Positions 8,285 through 16,441 of a DNA stretch of 64,000 nt are shown piece after piece. The stretch lies in assembly GCF_028583545.1 (NCBI RefSeq), contig NZ_CP087106.1, forward strand, positions 3,394,501-3,458,500. The letters are read 5' to 3'. The notes beneath the pieces were generated by a model. The model was not told where the DNA came from. It did not search any database and saw nothing but the letters and a program-made list of their open reading frames with translations. The DNA is from Methylobacterium sp. NMS14P (lineage in GTDB: Bacteria > Pseudomonadota > Alphaproteobacteria > Rhizobiales > Beijerinckiaceae). The stretch's first letter is position 1; each line of letters starts with the position of its first letter. The translations under genes and the position numbers were made by a program.

Positions 8285-9292
8285 ATGTCGGTTCGCGAGC
8301 GCCTGCGCGGCGCCCTCTCCCATCTTGCCCCGACACGCCCGGCGCGGCGCGTCATCCTGGCCGGACTAATCTTCGCGCCTCTGGCGATCGCGGGCCCGCC
8401 CCGCGAGGCCCGGGCCGACCCGGTCTTTCCGGGCGCCGGCGCCCTCGGCCTGACGCCACCGGCCGGGATGAGCGTGAGCCGGCGCTTCGCCGGCTTCGAG
8501 CATCCGGCCGGCGCGTCGATTATCCTGGTGGAGATGCCGCCGGAGGCCTGGGACCAGATCAACGGCCGGTTCACCCCCGAGGCGCTCGCTGCCACGGGCT
8601 TCCGGGTGAAGGGCGGGGCCGAGACGCTGCCAGTCGCGGGCGGCGAGGGCTTCGTCCTGCGCGGCACCCAGCCGGCCAACGGCCTCACCTACGCGAAATG
8701 GGTCGCCGTCGTGCGCGGCGCCCCCGGGACCGGGCTCGTCACCGTGCAGGTCCCCGAGAAGGCGGCCCGGCAGGTGCCCGCCGCTTCCGTCGAGGCGGCC
8801 CTCCGCACCATCGCGTTCCGGGCGAAGGCGAGCCTGACCGATCAGGTCGCGGCGCTGCCCTACACCGTCGGCGACATGGCGGGCTACCGGCCGGCCGCGG
8901 TCTTCGCAGGCAACAGCCTCCTCCTCACCGAGGGACCCAAGGACGTCGACCCTGAGCGCGCGCAGCCGGTGGTCGTCGTCGCGCCCTCGCTCGGTCAGGC
9001 GCCGGTCCCGGCGGGCGCGGAGGTCGCGGTCGCCCGCCGGCTGTTCGCGGCGCAGAAGGACTTCGCCGACGTGAACGTCACGGACGAGGCGCGGTCCAGT
9101 CGCGGCGAGGCGGTCGTCGTGCGGCTGCGCGGCACCGGGACCGACACCAAGAGCGGCCGTGCCCTCGGCGTGACGCAGACGATGGTGTTCGACGGCGAGC
9201 GCTACCTGCGGGTCCTGGGCTTCGCCGATGCCGGTCGCCCCGACGCCCTGGACAGGGCCGACCGTGTCGCCGCCTCGGTCGCGATGCGCTGA
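8285..9292 (+). CDS. Secreted protein of unknown function
   Basis: This 335-residue protein has an N-terminal export signal (hydrophobic RRVILAGLIFAPLAIAG, cleavage near AREA/ADP). The mature part seems to hold two similar halves that alternate short strands and helices, roughly in the manner of DUF1795/DcrB-type proteins (AGFEHPAGASIILVEMP, then ATGFRVKG). There is no catalytic motif I can name. The start is the ATG at 8285; a TTG two codons earlier is possible. It is 52 bases downstream of the previous gene, on the same strand, and belongs to the same run of exported proteins. Confidence 0.72.
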   Translation: MSVRERLRGALSHLAPTRPARRVILAGLIFAPLAIAGPPREARADPVFPGAGALGLTPPAGMSVSRRFAGFEHPAGASIILVEMPPEAWDQINGRFTPEALAATGFRVKGGAETLPVAGGEGFVLRGTQPANGLTYAKWVAVVRGAPGTGLVTVQVPEKAARQVPAASVEAALRTIAFRAKASLTDQVAALPYTVGDMAGYRPAAVFAGNSLLLTEGPKDVDPERAQPVVVVAPSLGQAPVPAGAEVAVARRLFAAQKDFADVNVTDEARSSRGEAVVVRLRGTGTDTKSGRALGVTQTMVFDGERYLRVLGFADAGRPDALDRADRVAASVAMR

Positions 9293-9325
9293 CCGACCTC
9301 CGCACCCACAACGAGAGCCTTCCCG

Positions 9326-10051
9326 ATGCGACCGCCGCTTCTCGCCCCGCTGCTCCTGCTCTCCACCCTCGCCCCGCTCGCTGGCCCGGCGCGCGCGGAG
9401 GAGAACGAGTGCCGGCGGTCGCCCTCGCTCGCGTCCGGCGCGCCCCCAGCCTTCGGGCGCATCACCGCGCCGGGGCGCACGGCCTTCGTCAAGGACGGGC
9501 TCGCCCGCGCCGGCTGCCCGGACCCGAGCGCCGCCTGCCGCGAGCGCGCCTACCTGGTGACCGCCGATCCCGTCATCCTCGGCGAGCGTCGCGGCGCCTA
9601 TGTCTGCGCCCACTATCGGGGCGCGGGCGACGATATCGGCCGGACCGGCTGGCTCCCGGGCGAGGCCGTCGCCGTCGAGCCGCCCGGTACCGCCGCGCCT
9701 GCGGACTGGCTCGGCACCTGGACCCGTGCGGAGGCGCGCATCCGCATCACCCAGGCCGACAAGCCGGGGATGCTCACCTTCGGGGGCGACGCGACCTGGG
9801 GCGCCGGCGATCCGGAGCGGGCGCGCCGCGGCGGCGTCCATATCGGCGAATTCGCCGGCACGGTCGCCCCGCAGGGCGCCGCGGCGAGCTTCGCGGTCGG
9901 GGAGAACGGGGCGCTGCCCGTCGAGACCGGTGACGCGTCCGACTGCAAGGTCTGGCTGCGGCGGGTCGGCCCCTGGCTGGTCGTCGACGACAACCTCGCC
10001 TGCGGGGGCGTCAACGTCTCCTTCCGCGGCCTCTACCGCCGCCAGCCATGA
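9326..10051 (+). CDS. Secreted cysteine-containing protein of unknown function
   Basis: This 241-residue protein has a signal peptide ending at GPARAEEN and a mature domain with several cysteines (ENECRR, AGCPDPSAACRE, YVCAHY, SDCKVW, NLACGG), probably in disulfides, which supports a periplasmic location. Residues about 60-110 contain an SH3-like beta pattern (AYLVTADPVILGERRGAYVCAHY, ending in GWLPGEAV). The C-terminal half looks like an all-beta domain (LGTWTRAEARIRIT, VHIGEFAGTV). This layout is common in small exported sensors of cell-envelope proteins, but no specific function can be assigned. Confidence 0.72.
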   Translation: MRPPLLAPLLLLSTLAPLAGPARAEENECRRSPSLASGAPPAFGRITAPGRTAFVKDGLARAGCPDPSAACRERAYLVTADPVILGERRGAYVCAHYRGAGDDIGRTGWLPGEAVAVEPPGTAAPADWLGTWTRAEARIRITQADKPGMLTFGGDATWGAGDPERARRGGVHIGEFAGTVAPQGAAASFAVGENGALPVETGDASDCKVWLRRVGPWLVVDDNLACGGVNVSFRGLYRRQP

Positions 10052-10101
10052 GCGGCGCGGCGACACGCGGCCGCGTCGGCCCCGCGCAGGGCTTCTGACC
10101 G

Positions 10102-10419
10102 ATGACCATCCGCACGATGCCGCGGCCGAGCCCGTCCCGGCGACGCCTGCGCGTGATCCTCATCCTGCTGCTCATCACGTGGCTGCCGGTCGTACCCTTC
10201 GCGCTCGGCCTCGCGCTGACGAGCCTGACCGGCTGCACCGTCAACGAGGCGGGGACGCACCCCTGCCCGGTGGCCGGACACGATATCGGCGGCCTGCTCT
10301 ACACGCTGACGATGACGGGCTGGCTGCTGATCCCGTTCCTGCCCTTCATGGCCCTGACACTGCTGCTCACCGTCCTGCAGGGCCTGCTGATGATCCTTCG
10401 AGCGTGGTTGCGGCGATGA
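10102..10419 (+). CDS. Small two-helix membrane protein
   Basis: This 105-residue protein has a basic N-terminus and hydrophobic segments at about residues 18-40 (VILILLLITWLPVVPFALGL) and 60-98 (two runs that could be one or two membrane helices). Its short loop carries two cysteines (TGCTVNE, HPCPVAGHD) that would lie in the periplasm. The stop overlaps the next gene's ATG (ATGA at 10416-10419), so it is probably coupled to the secreted protein that follows. The function is unknown. Confidence 0.68.
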   Translation: MTIRTMPRPSPSRRRLRVILILLLITWLPVVPFALGLALTSLTGCTVNEAGTHPCPVAGHDIGGLLYTLTMTGWLLIPFLPFMALTLLLTVLQGLLMILRAWLRR

Positions 10420-11825
10420 TGCGGTTCACCTTCCGGCGCGCGGCCGCACTGCTCGGCCTCGGCGTGGCAGCCGTCCCGCTGTCGAGCCTGGCGATCCCGG
10501 TGACGGCGACCCCGGCGCGGGCGCAGGCGACCGAGGTGGACGGACCGGCCCTCCCCTACGCCTCGACGCCCGACCTGCGGGCCGCCACGGTGGCGCGGGC
10601 GGTGCGCGAGCAGCGCGCCACGAACCCGGTCGCCGCGGACGAGACGGCGCGGGAACTGGCCCGGCACGATTACGACACCGTCTTCCGCGGCTTCCTCGAC
10701 GGGACGCCCCTGCGGCCGGACGATGCGGGCGACGTGCTCACCGCCTTCATCGCCCTGCAATGGATGGTGGCCAACGACGCGACGGTCGAGCCGAGTCCGG
10801 CGGCCCTGCGGGCGATCCGGAACCGGTTCGTGGCGCCCATGGCGGAACGGCCACCGCTGTCACAGCCGGCCGCGCGGGCCGCCTTCGCCGAGCAGGTCAA
10901 ACTGCGCGCCGTGCTCCACCACGCCGGATGGCAGGCGGCCAAGCGGCTCGGCGTGCTGCCGCGCTTCGTGGCAGGCCTGTCCCGGGAGTTCATCCCGGTC
11001 GCCACGCTCCGGACCCTCGCGCTGACCGAGGACGGGCTGGTGCCGAAGGGCCGGGCCGGACGCGCCGCCCCGAAGCCGCCGTCGATCGCGGAGAGCCCGC
11101 CCGTGCCGGACGCGCGGCCGGCACCCTCCGCCCCAGCGCCGGACGCGGCCGGTCCCCCGCGCCACGCCGCCAACTGGGACTCGGTCGAGGGCGTGTACTT
11201 CCGTTCGACTACGGGATTCGGAGTCGGCGGTCTCATGACGATCGACTTCGAGCCGCTGATCTTCCTGCGCGATGGCACCTACTACGAGATCGCCGACACC
11301 GCGCTGGAAGACGTGGACCTCGCCGCCGAGCGGGCCGCACGGCCCAAGCGGTTCGGGCGGTGGACCGCCAAGGGCGCCGGCTACGTGCTGACGGACGCGC
11401 GCGGTCGAGCGAACGACTACGCCCTCGGCGACGGCAGCTTCTTCCGGGCTTTCCCGGCCGCGTCCGGCGAGCGGGTGACGCGGGCCTACCGGCGGCTGTC
11501 GGGCGGCGGCAACACCGCCCTGGGGGGCGACGTGGCGATCGCCGTGGAGAGCCGCTACGACTTCCACGCGGACGGGAGCTACGGACGCGGCGGCTCGGTC
11601 GGCGCGACGAATTCGGGGGCGAGCACCGGCGTCGGCACGGCGATCGGCCGCCGGCGCGCGCCGGAGGGCGGGCGCTACGCCCTCGATCGCCACACGCTCA
11701 CGCTGACCACGGCGGACGGCCGCACCCGGCGCCTGTTCTTCGCCTACGGCTCGCAGAAGGATCCCCCCGAGATCGACCGCGAGATGATCTTCGTGGGCGA
11801 CGACGTCTTCAGCCCGGCGGACTGA
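10416..11825 (+). CDS. Secreted protein of unknown function, last gene of the cassette
   Basis: This 469-residue protein has a signal sequence (RRAAALLGLGVAAVPLSSLA, cleavage near ARAQA). The N-terminal half is helical, and a Pro/Ala-rich linker lies at about residues 210-250. The C-terminal half is a glycine- and aromatic-rich beta domain (VEGVYFRSTTGFGVGG, FLRDGTYYEIADTAL, YDFHADGSYGRGG). The linker suggests two independently folded domains. Its start overlaps the stop of the small membrane protein upstream. It ends the co-directional run that begins at base 1. I do not recognise the family. Confidence 0.72.
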   Translation: MMRFTFRRAAALLGLGVAAVPLSSLAIPVTATPARAQATEVDGPALPYASTPDLRAATVARAVREQRATNPVAADETARELARHDYDTVFRGFLDGTPLRPDDAGDVLTAFIALQWMVANDATVEPSPAALRAIRNRFVAPMAERPPLSQPAARAAFAEQVKLRAVLHHAGWQAAKRLGVLPRFVAGLSREFIPVATLRTLALTEDGLVPKGRAGRAAPKPPSIAESPPVPDARPAPSAPAPDAAGPPRHAANWDSVEGVYFRSTTGFGVGGLMTIDFEPLIFLRDGTYYEIADTALEDVDLAAERAARPKRFGRWTAKGAGYVLTDARGRANDYALGDGSFFRAFPAASGERVTRAYRRLSGGGNTALGGDVAIAVESRYDFHADGSYGRGGSVGATNSGASTGVGTAIGRRRAPEGGRYALDRHTLTLTTADGRTRRLFFAYGSQKDPPEIDREMIFVGDDVFSPAD

Positions 11826-12060
11826 TCGGGGCGGCGGAGGACCGCCACGCGGTCGGTGCGCGGCTCTCCGGATGCGGGTCTTCGGTGGGCTCGGGTGCGA
11901 GCAGACCGCCCCCGAACCGCGCCCAGTCCTCGAGCGTGCGTCCGCGGGCGACGTGCGGGCCCGGCTTGACCGGCCGCGGCGCCTGCGGCGCGCCCAGGCG
12001 CCCGTAGCGCCGGTACCAGGATCGCGCCCGCTGCACCGGCCCTCCCAACGCCTTCCGCAT
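11809..12060 (-). CDS. Possible small basic protein (83 aa)
   Basis: In the 539-base gap between two plus-strand genes, a minus-strand frame starts at an ATG at 12060 preceded by a G-rich stretch (GGGGGGACGGC) that could bind the ribosome. The product is basic and Pro/Arg-rich (RARSWYRRYGRLG, GRTLEDWARFGGGLL) and its end overlaps the tail of the plus-strand gene by 17 bases. It has more protein-like residue choice than the other frames here, but in DNA this GC-rich a random open frame of this length is common. Beyond it I see nothing clear in 11826-12364. Confidence 0.3.
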   Translation of the reverse strand: MRKALGGPVQRARSWYRRYGRLGAPQAPRPVKPGPHVARGRTLEDWARFGGGLLAPEPTEDPHPESRAPTAWRSSAAPISPPG

Positions 12061-12364
12061 GCCGTCCCCCCCTGGCGCGAGCGCGAATGTCCACGGCCAA
12101 GCTAATGCAGTCTGGGCGCCCGGGCATGTCGGGCCGACCCTGACACGACTGCCGATCTCTCCGACTGCTGATCGGCCCGCGGCGGCACAGATGAGCGTGC
12201 GGGGCGGCGACAGACGGTCTTCCGCCGCCGGCGCTCCCCGCGGGGATAAGCGGTGACCCGCGACGGCGGCCGGCATCGCCACCCCGACAGACCGCGCCGC
12301 GCGGCCGGATCCGGCATCGGGTCCGTCCGCGCGGACGTCCTTCACCGTCTCCGGAGCTCAGCCC

Positions 12365-12808
12365 ATGAAACGTCTCGCGATCGCCCTCTCGGCGCTGTCG
12401 AGCCTCGTCCTGTTCGCGCCGTCGAGCGAGGCACGGCCCCACGGCCGCGGCTTCCATCACGGGCCCCACCATCTGGGCCACGGCGTCTGGAGGGGGCCGC
12501 GCCACGGCCTGCACCGCCATCGGCATCACCGTCTCCACCGGCATTACCGGCGTCACCGCGGCTATCGCGGGTACCGCGGCGTCCAGTTCCGCCCTGTCGC
12601 CTACGGCTACCGGACCCACGCGTATCGCGACGGTGGCTGGGGCGGCTATCGCGGGGTCGGTTTCGCCACCGGCGCCGGCCTGGGCCTCGCGGCGGGCGCC
12701 GCCCGCCCCGGTCCCTACGGCGCGGGCCACGGGCGGCCCTACGGCGCGGGCCACGGGCGGCCCTACGGGTACGGCCACGCGCCGGTCGGCTACGGCTGCG
12801 CCTGCTAG
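12365..12808 (+). CDS. Secreted His/Arg/Gly-rich protein
   Basis: This 147-residue protein has a signal peptide (MKRLAIALSALSSLVLFAPS) followed by a low-complexity body dominated by His, Arg, Gly and Tyr (HRHRHHRLHRHYRRHRGYRG). A short hydrophobic Gly/Ala segment lies at about residue 98 (FATGAGLGLAAGAA). The C-terminus contains an eight-residue unit PYGAGHGR repeated twice in tandem, and it ends with CAC. Similar His-rich exported proteins are frequent in this bacterial group and could bind metal, but this is inference. It stands alone between two intergenic stretches. Confidence 0.65.
   Translation: MKRLAIALSALSSLVLFAPSSEARPHGRGFHHGPHHLGHGVWRGPRHGLHRHRHHRLHRHYRRHRGYRGYRGVQFRPVAYGYRTHAYRDGGWGGYRGVGFATGAGLGLAAGAARPGPYGAGHGRPYGAGHGRPYGYGHAPVGYGCAC
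12713..12760 (+). repeat. Two tandem copies of a 24-base unit in the His-rich gene
   Basis: A 24-base unit beginning CCCTACGG occurs perfectly twice (12713-12736 and 12737-12760) and begins a third time at 12761. It encodes PYGAGHGR. Such units can change copy number by slippage. Confidence 0.85.
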
Positions 12809-12946
12809 GCCGGCCGTCCTGACGGGGAGGCCCGGCCACCACGGCTTCCCGGGCGGCGTTCTACGGTGACCCAGGGTCGGCGGCGCGACGGCGCGCGGCC
12901 GACCTGCGCCCGGTCGTCCTCGCGCCAGATGACGCGAGAATCTCAC

Positions 12947-12977
12947 GTCGATCGGTAAGGCATTCGGATCGATCGAC
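12947..12977. repeat. 8-bp inverted repeat
   Basis: The arms GTCGATCG (12947-12954) and CGATCGAC (12970-12977) are perfect complements separated by 15 bases. They lie in the 12809-13170 gap, about 200 bases before the Rmf-like gene, and could be an operator or a weak hairpin. The rest of that gap, apart from the hairpin at 13033, shows nothing clear. Confidence 0.45.
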
Positions 12978-13032
12978 GCAAGTCCCGCAAGGTCCAGTGC
13001 CGCTTTCTTGCAATGGTCAACGGCTCATCGTG

Positions 13033-13068
13033 CCGACGCCGTGTCGGGATAAGCCCGACACGCGTCGG
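13033..13068 (+). promoter_or_regulatory. Strong hairpin upstream of the Rmf-like gene
   Basis: A near-perfect inverted repeat pairs CCGACGC with GCGTCGG and GTGTCGGG with CCCGACAC around an ATAAG loop, with one unpaired C at 13040, giving about 15 base pairs. No T-run follows, so a simple terminator is unlikely. It lies about 100 bases before the start at 13171, where it could act as an RNA leader structure or a dyad operator. Confidence 0.6.
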
Positions 13069-13170
13069 TGTAAGCGGTATCGTAGATCGAAACAGCTTGC
13101 TTGGCCGTTCGTACTCGGCGCTTCTGACCGGGCGGGACATGCTCCCGAGCAGCCGGAGAGATCAGCGCCC

Positions 13171-13395
13171 ATGCTCATGGACATCGTCAAACAGGGCGCC
13201 CGCGCGCGCTCCGTCGGTCGGCCCCGCGATGCCTGTCCGTATCCCGGCGAGTCGCGCGAGCGCCGGGCCTGGTTCGAGGGCTACGACGGCTCCTCGTGGG
13301 CGGTCGCGACGCGGATGCCGCACCCGGCCCGGATGCTGCCCGGATCGCCCCTCAGCGACGCCAATGCCGCGTCCGACCCCGTCTCCCCGGCCTGA
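13171..13395 (+). CDS. Rmf/CrpP-family small protein
   Basis: This 74-residue protein carries the pattern of the ribosome modulation factor and CrpP family: a G-x-x-A-x-x-x-G-R helix (QGARARSVGRPRD), the hallmark CPYPGES, and R-x-x-W-x-x-GY (RRAWFEGYDG). Rmf binds 70S ribosomes and drives dimerisation in stationary phase, and CrpP was described as a plasmid-borne relative. Here only the family membership is seen. The start at 13171 has GGAGAG ten bases upstream; the next ATG at 13177 is possible. The C-terminal tail after residue 50 is not part of the core family. It is preceded by a strong hairpin. Confidence 0.7.
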   Translation: MLMDIVKQGARARSVGRPRDACPYPGESRERRAWFEGYDGSSWAVATRMPHPARMLPGSPLSDANAASDPVSPA

Positions 13396-13559
13396 CGGCG
13401 GGGCAACTTTCCCGTAGGAGAGCGGTGAGCTTACGGGGCGATGCGGGGATCCGGGAGGCGGGCGACGATGCGCTCGGGACGGCGACACAGCTGGGCCAGG
13501 CCGTCTCAGCGACGGGCCGCGGGTCCGGACCGACGCGCAGCGTGTCCGCGCACGGGCGC

Positions 13560-15638
13560 ATGACCGACCGCGCCCGCGACGCCGCCATCCGGGGGCCCGA
13601 GCCCCAGCTGAGCCGCGGCAGCCGCCGCACCTTCGTCGCCCTCGCCCTCGCGGCCGCGATTCCCGTCCTACTGCTCAGCGGCTGGGTCGCGACGCTGATG
13701 GCGCAGCAGCAGCGCGACCTCGCGCGGAACGGCGCCGTCGCCAGCGCGACCCGTGTGGCCGAGCGCGTCGCCTCGGACATCGCCGGCCAGATCGCGGTCC
13801 TTGAGGCGGAGGCCGCCTCCGCGACCCTCGACCGGCCGGACCTCGCGGCCTTCTACGCCGAGGCCGAGCGCCTCAGGCAGGCGCACCCGCTCTGGGAGAC
13901 GGTGGAACTCGCCCGACCGGACGGGGCCCAGATCGTCAACCTGCTCCGCTCACTCGAGGAGGAACTCGGGCCGACCTCGGACCGGACGAGCTTCGACGCG
14001 GTGGTGCGCACGCGGCAGCCGGTGATCGGCGGTATCGGCCCGGCCGGCTCGATCTCGGGCAAGCGCCTCGTCGCCCTGCGCGTGCCCGTCATCCGGGACG
14101 GGGCGCTGCGCTACGTCCTGTCGATCCGGCTCGCCACCAACGCGGTGAGCTCGATCCTGCGCGACGCCGGCGCGCCCGAGGGCTGGGTCGGCACCATCGT
14201 GGACGCGGAGGGCAACACGATCGCCCGAACCCGGGCCGAGGTGGAGGAGCTCGGCCACCCGGCGAACCCGGCCCTGCAGGCGGCGATCCGGCACGCCCCG
14301 AACGGCTTCTACACCGGTCCGACGCTGGAGGGCGCGAATGTCGAGGTGGTCTACCGGACGCTGACGCATACCGGTGGCTGGTCAGTGCATTTCGGCATGC
14401 CGGTGGCGGCGCTCAACGCGCCTGTGTCGCGGTCCTACGTCGTCCTGGGCGGCGGCAGCTTCGTCAGCATCGGCCTCGCCCTGGCTCTGGTCGGACTGGT
14501 CGGCCGCGACATGGCGCAGCGAAGGGCGGGCGAGCAGGCCCGGTTCTCCCTCGCGCTCCGCTCCAGCGAGGAGCAGGGCGCCGTCGCCGCGGAGGCGGCG
14601 GAACTCGGCACGCTGCGCTGGGACACGGTCGCCCACCGGGTCACCGGCTCGCCCCGCGCGGCCGACCTCCTCGGGTGGACGGCGTCCGCGGAGGGTCGCG
14701 ACAGCGCCGTGGACGCCGACACCGTCCTGCAGGCAGTCGACCCGGAGGATCGCGGGCGCCTGAGCGAGGCCCTGCACCGGAGCCTCGCGGAGGGCACACC
14801 GCTCGACGTCGAGTTCCGCGTGACCCAGGGTGATCGGGAGCCGCGCTGGGTTCGGGTCGCCGGCCGCGTGCCGCAGCTCCACGAGCATACCCCGGCCGGA
14901 CTGATCTACGGCGTGGTGTCGGACATCGAGCCGCGCAAGCGCGCGGAGGCCGAGCGCTTCGCACTTCTGCGCCGCCTCGGCGAGGCCCAGGAGAACGAGC
15001 AGCGCCGGATCGCCCGCGAACTGCACGATCAGGTCGGCCAGACGGTGACCGGCCTTTCGCTGGGCCTCAAGAGCATGGAGCGGCTCCTGGCACGCGGGGC
15101 CACGGCCGAGGCCGGCCGGCAGGTGGAGTGGCTGCAAGCGTTGGCCGGCGAGATCGGTCGCGACATCCACCGGGCCGCCGTCGACCTGCGGCCGACCGCC
15201 CTCGACGATCTCGGCCTGCGCGAGGCCCTCGCGACCCTGCTGCGCGACTGGAGCCAGCGGCACGGGATCCGCGCCGACCTGGAATTCCTGAGCGAGGCGA
15301 CCCGGCTGCCGGCCGCGATCGAGACGGCCGTCTACCGGATCGTGCAGGAGGCCCTGACCAACGTCCTCAAGCACGCCCGGGCCGCGAGCGTCAGCGTCTC
15401 GCTGGAGAAGCGCCCGGGCGAGATGCGGGTCGTCATCGAGGACGACGGCATCGGCTTCGTTGCCGAGGAGCTGCGCGAGCGCGCCAGCGGCGAGACGCCG
15501 GCCAACCTGCGGCTCGGCCTGTCGGGCATACGCGAGCGGCTGTCGCTCCTGAGCGGGACCCTCACGCTGGAATCGTCCCCGGGCATCGGCACGACGCTGT
15601 TCGTCACAATCCCGATCCCGCATCATCCCGAGACCTGA
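13560..15638 (+). CDS. NarL-type sensor histidine kinase with Cache-like and PAS domains
   Basis: This is a 692-residue membrane kinase. A first membrane helix at about residues 22-43 (FVALALAAAIPVLLLSGWVA) is followed by a periplasmic dCache-like sensor (to about residue 290), a second helix (VLGGGSFVSIGLALALVGLV), and a PAS domain at about 330-460. Then come a HisKA_3 dimerisation region with phospho-acceptor His489 (RRIARELHDQVGQ) and an HATPase domain (EALTNVLKHA, DDGIGF, GLSGIRERL). The kinase and the downstream regulator, 10 bases away, form a two-component pair. No ribosome site precedes 13560. An in-frame GTG at 13425 behind TAGGAG is a serious alternative that would add 45 residues. 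Confidence 0.9.
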   Translation: MTDRARDAAIRGPEPQLSRGSRRTFVALALAAAIPVLLLSGWVATLMAQQQRDLARNGAVASATRVAERVASDIAGQIAVLEAEAASATLDRPDLAAFYAEAERLRQAHPLWETVELARPDGAQIVNLLRSLEEELGPTSDRTSFDAVVRTRQPVIGGIGPAGSISGKRLVALRVPVIRDGALRYVLSIRLATNAVSSILRDAGAPEGWVGTIVDAEGNTIARTRAEVEELGHPANPALQAAIRHAPNGFYTGPTLEGANVEVVYRTLTHTGGWSVHFGMPVAALNAPVSRSYVVLGGGSFVSIGLALALVGLVGRDMAQRRAGEQARFSLALRSSEEQGAVAAEAAELGTLRWDTVAHRVTGSPRAADLLGWTASAEGRDSAVDADTVLQAVDPEDRGRLSEALHRSLAEGTPLDVEFRVTQGDREPRWVRVAGRVPQLHEHTPAGLIYGVVSDIEPRKRAEAERFALLRRLGEAQENEQRRIARELHDQVGQTVTGLSLGLKSMERLLARGATAEAGRQVEWLQALAGEIGRDIHRAAVDLRPTALDDLGLREALATLLRDWSQRHGIRADLEFLSEATRLPAAIETAVYRIVQEALTNVLKHARAASVSVSLEKRPGEMRVVIEDDGIGFVAEELRERASGETPANLRLGLSGIRERLSLLSGTLTLESSPGIGTTLFVTIPIPHHPET

Positions 15639-15648
15639 GGAGAAGCGC

Positions 15649-16317
15649 ATGACGGACCGCATCCGCGTCGCCCTGGCCGACGACCATCCCATCGTCCTCG
15701 CGGGAATCCGGACGCTCCTGAACGCCGACCCGGAGATCGAGCTGGTCGGCGAGGCCACCAGCGGCAGCGAGGCGCTGCCGATGATCCACGCCGCAGACCC
15801 GGACGTCGCCGTCGTCGACGTCTCGATGCCGGGTCTCAACGGCCTCGAGCTCACCGAGCGCGTCGCCGGGTCGTGCCCGCGGACGCGCGTGCTGGTGCTG
15901 ACGGTTCACGAGGACGCGGCCTACGTCCAGCCGCTGCTCAAGGCGGGGGCCCGGGGCTACCTCCTCAAGCGCTCGGCCGCGGAGGACCTTCTCCGCGCGG
16001 TCCGCGCCGTCGCGGCGGGCGGGATCTACCTCGATCCCTCGGTGGCGAGCCACGCCATGGCGCATCCCGCGGCCCAGACGCAGGGCGCCGACGCCGAGCC
16101 GTCGGCCGAGGCCCTGAGCCCGCGCGAGACCGACGTGCTCCGGCTGATCGCGCAGGGCTTCAGCAACAAGGAGATCGCGCGGCGCTTCGATCTCAGCGTG
16201 AAGTCCATCGAGACCTACAAGGCGCGGGCCGCCGAGAAGCTGGGCCTGCGCACGCGCGCGGAGATCATCCGCTACGCCGCCGCGCACGGATGGCTCGACG
16301 CCCTCGCGCTGCGCTGA
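15649..16317 (+). CDS. NarL/FixJ-family response regulator
   Basis: This 222-residue protein has a receiver domain at residues 1-120 with phospho-acceptor Asp57 (VAVVDVSMPGLNG), acidic pocket ADDHP near residue 10, and Lys in YLLKRSA. The C-terminal LuxR-type helix-turn-helix (about residues 155-215) shows LSPRETDVLRLIAQGFSNKEIARR and SVKSIETYK. It is made with the kinase just upstream (10-base gap, start preceded by GAGGAGAAG). The target genes are unknown; the DUF808 gene downstream is one possibility. Confidence 0.95.
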   Translation: MTDRIRVALADDHPIVLAGIRTLLNADPEIELVGEATSGSEALPMIHAADPDVAVVDVSMPGLNGLELTERVAGSCPRTRVLVLTVHEDAAYVQPLLKAGARGYLLKRSAAEDLLRAVRAVAAGGIYLDPSVASHAMAHPAAQTQGADAEPSAEALSPRETDVLRLIAQGFSNKEIARRFDLSVKSIETYKARAAEKLGLRTRAEIIRYAAAHGWLDALALR

Positions 16318-16348
16318 CCCCGGGCGAGCGTCGGCAAGATCGCCCGGG
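16318..16348 (+). terminator. Hairpin after the response regulator
   Basis: Directly after the stop codon, CCCGGGCGA (16318-16326) pairs with TCGCCCGGG (16340-16348) over nine bases with a loop of about 13. No T-run follows, so it may be an incomplete terminator or an mRNA-protecting hairpin. Confidence 0.5.
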
Positions 16349-16441
16349 CGACGGCCGGGCGCGCCGAATTTCACCGGTCAGGGATCAAATCCTGCCGCGG
16401 ATCGTCTGTCTGGCGGACCGATCACGGTTGAGGGGGGACGG

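Noticed and set aside
12997..13170. Long 5' extension of the Rmf-like gene
   Set aside because: It includes the hairpin region and does not resemble the family; the start at 13171 fits the motif.
13425..13559. GTG start for the sensor kinase
   Set aside because: TAGGAG precedes it, but the added 45 residues lack a family match; kept as an alternative in the kinase entry.
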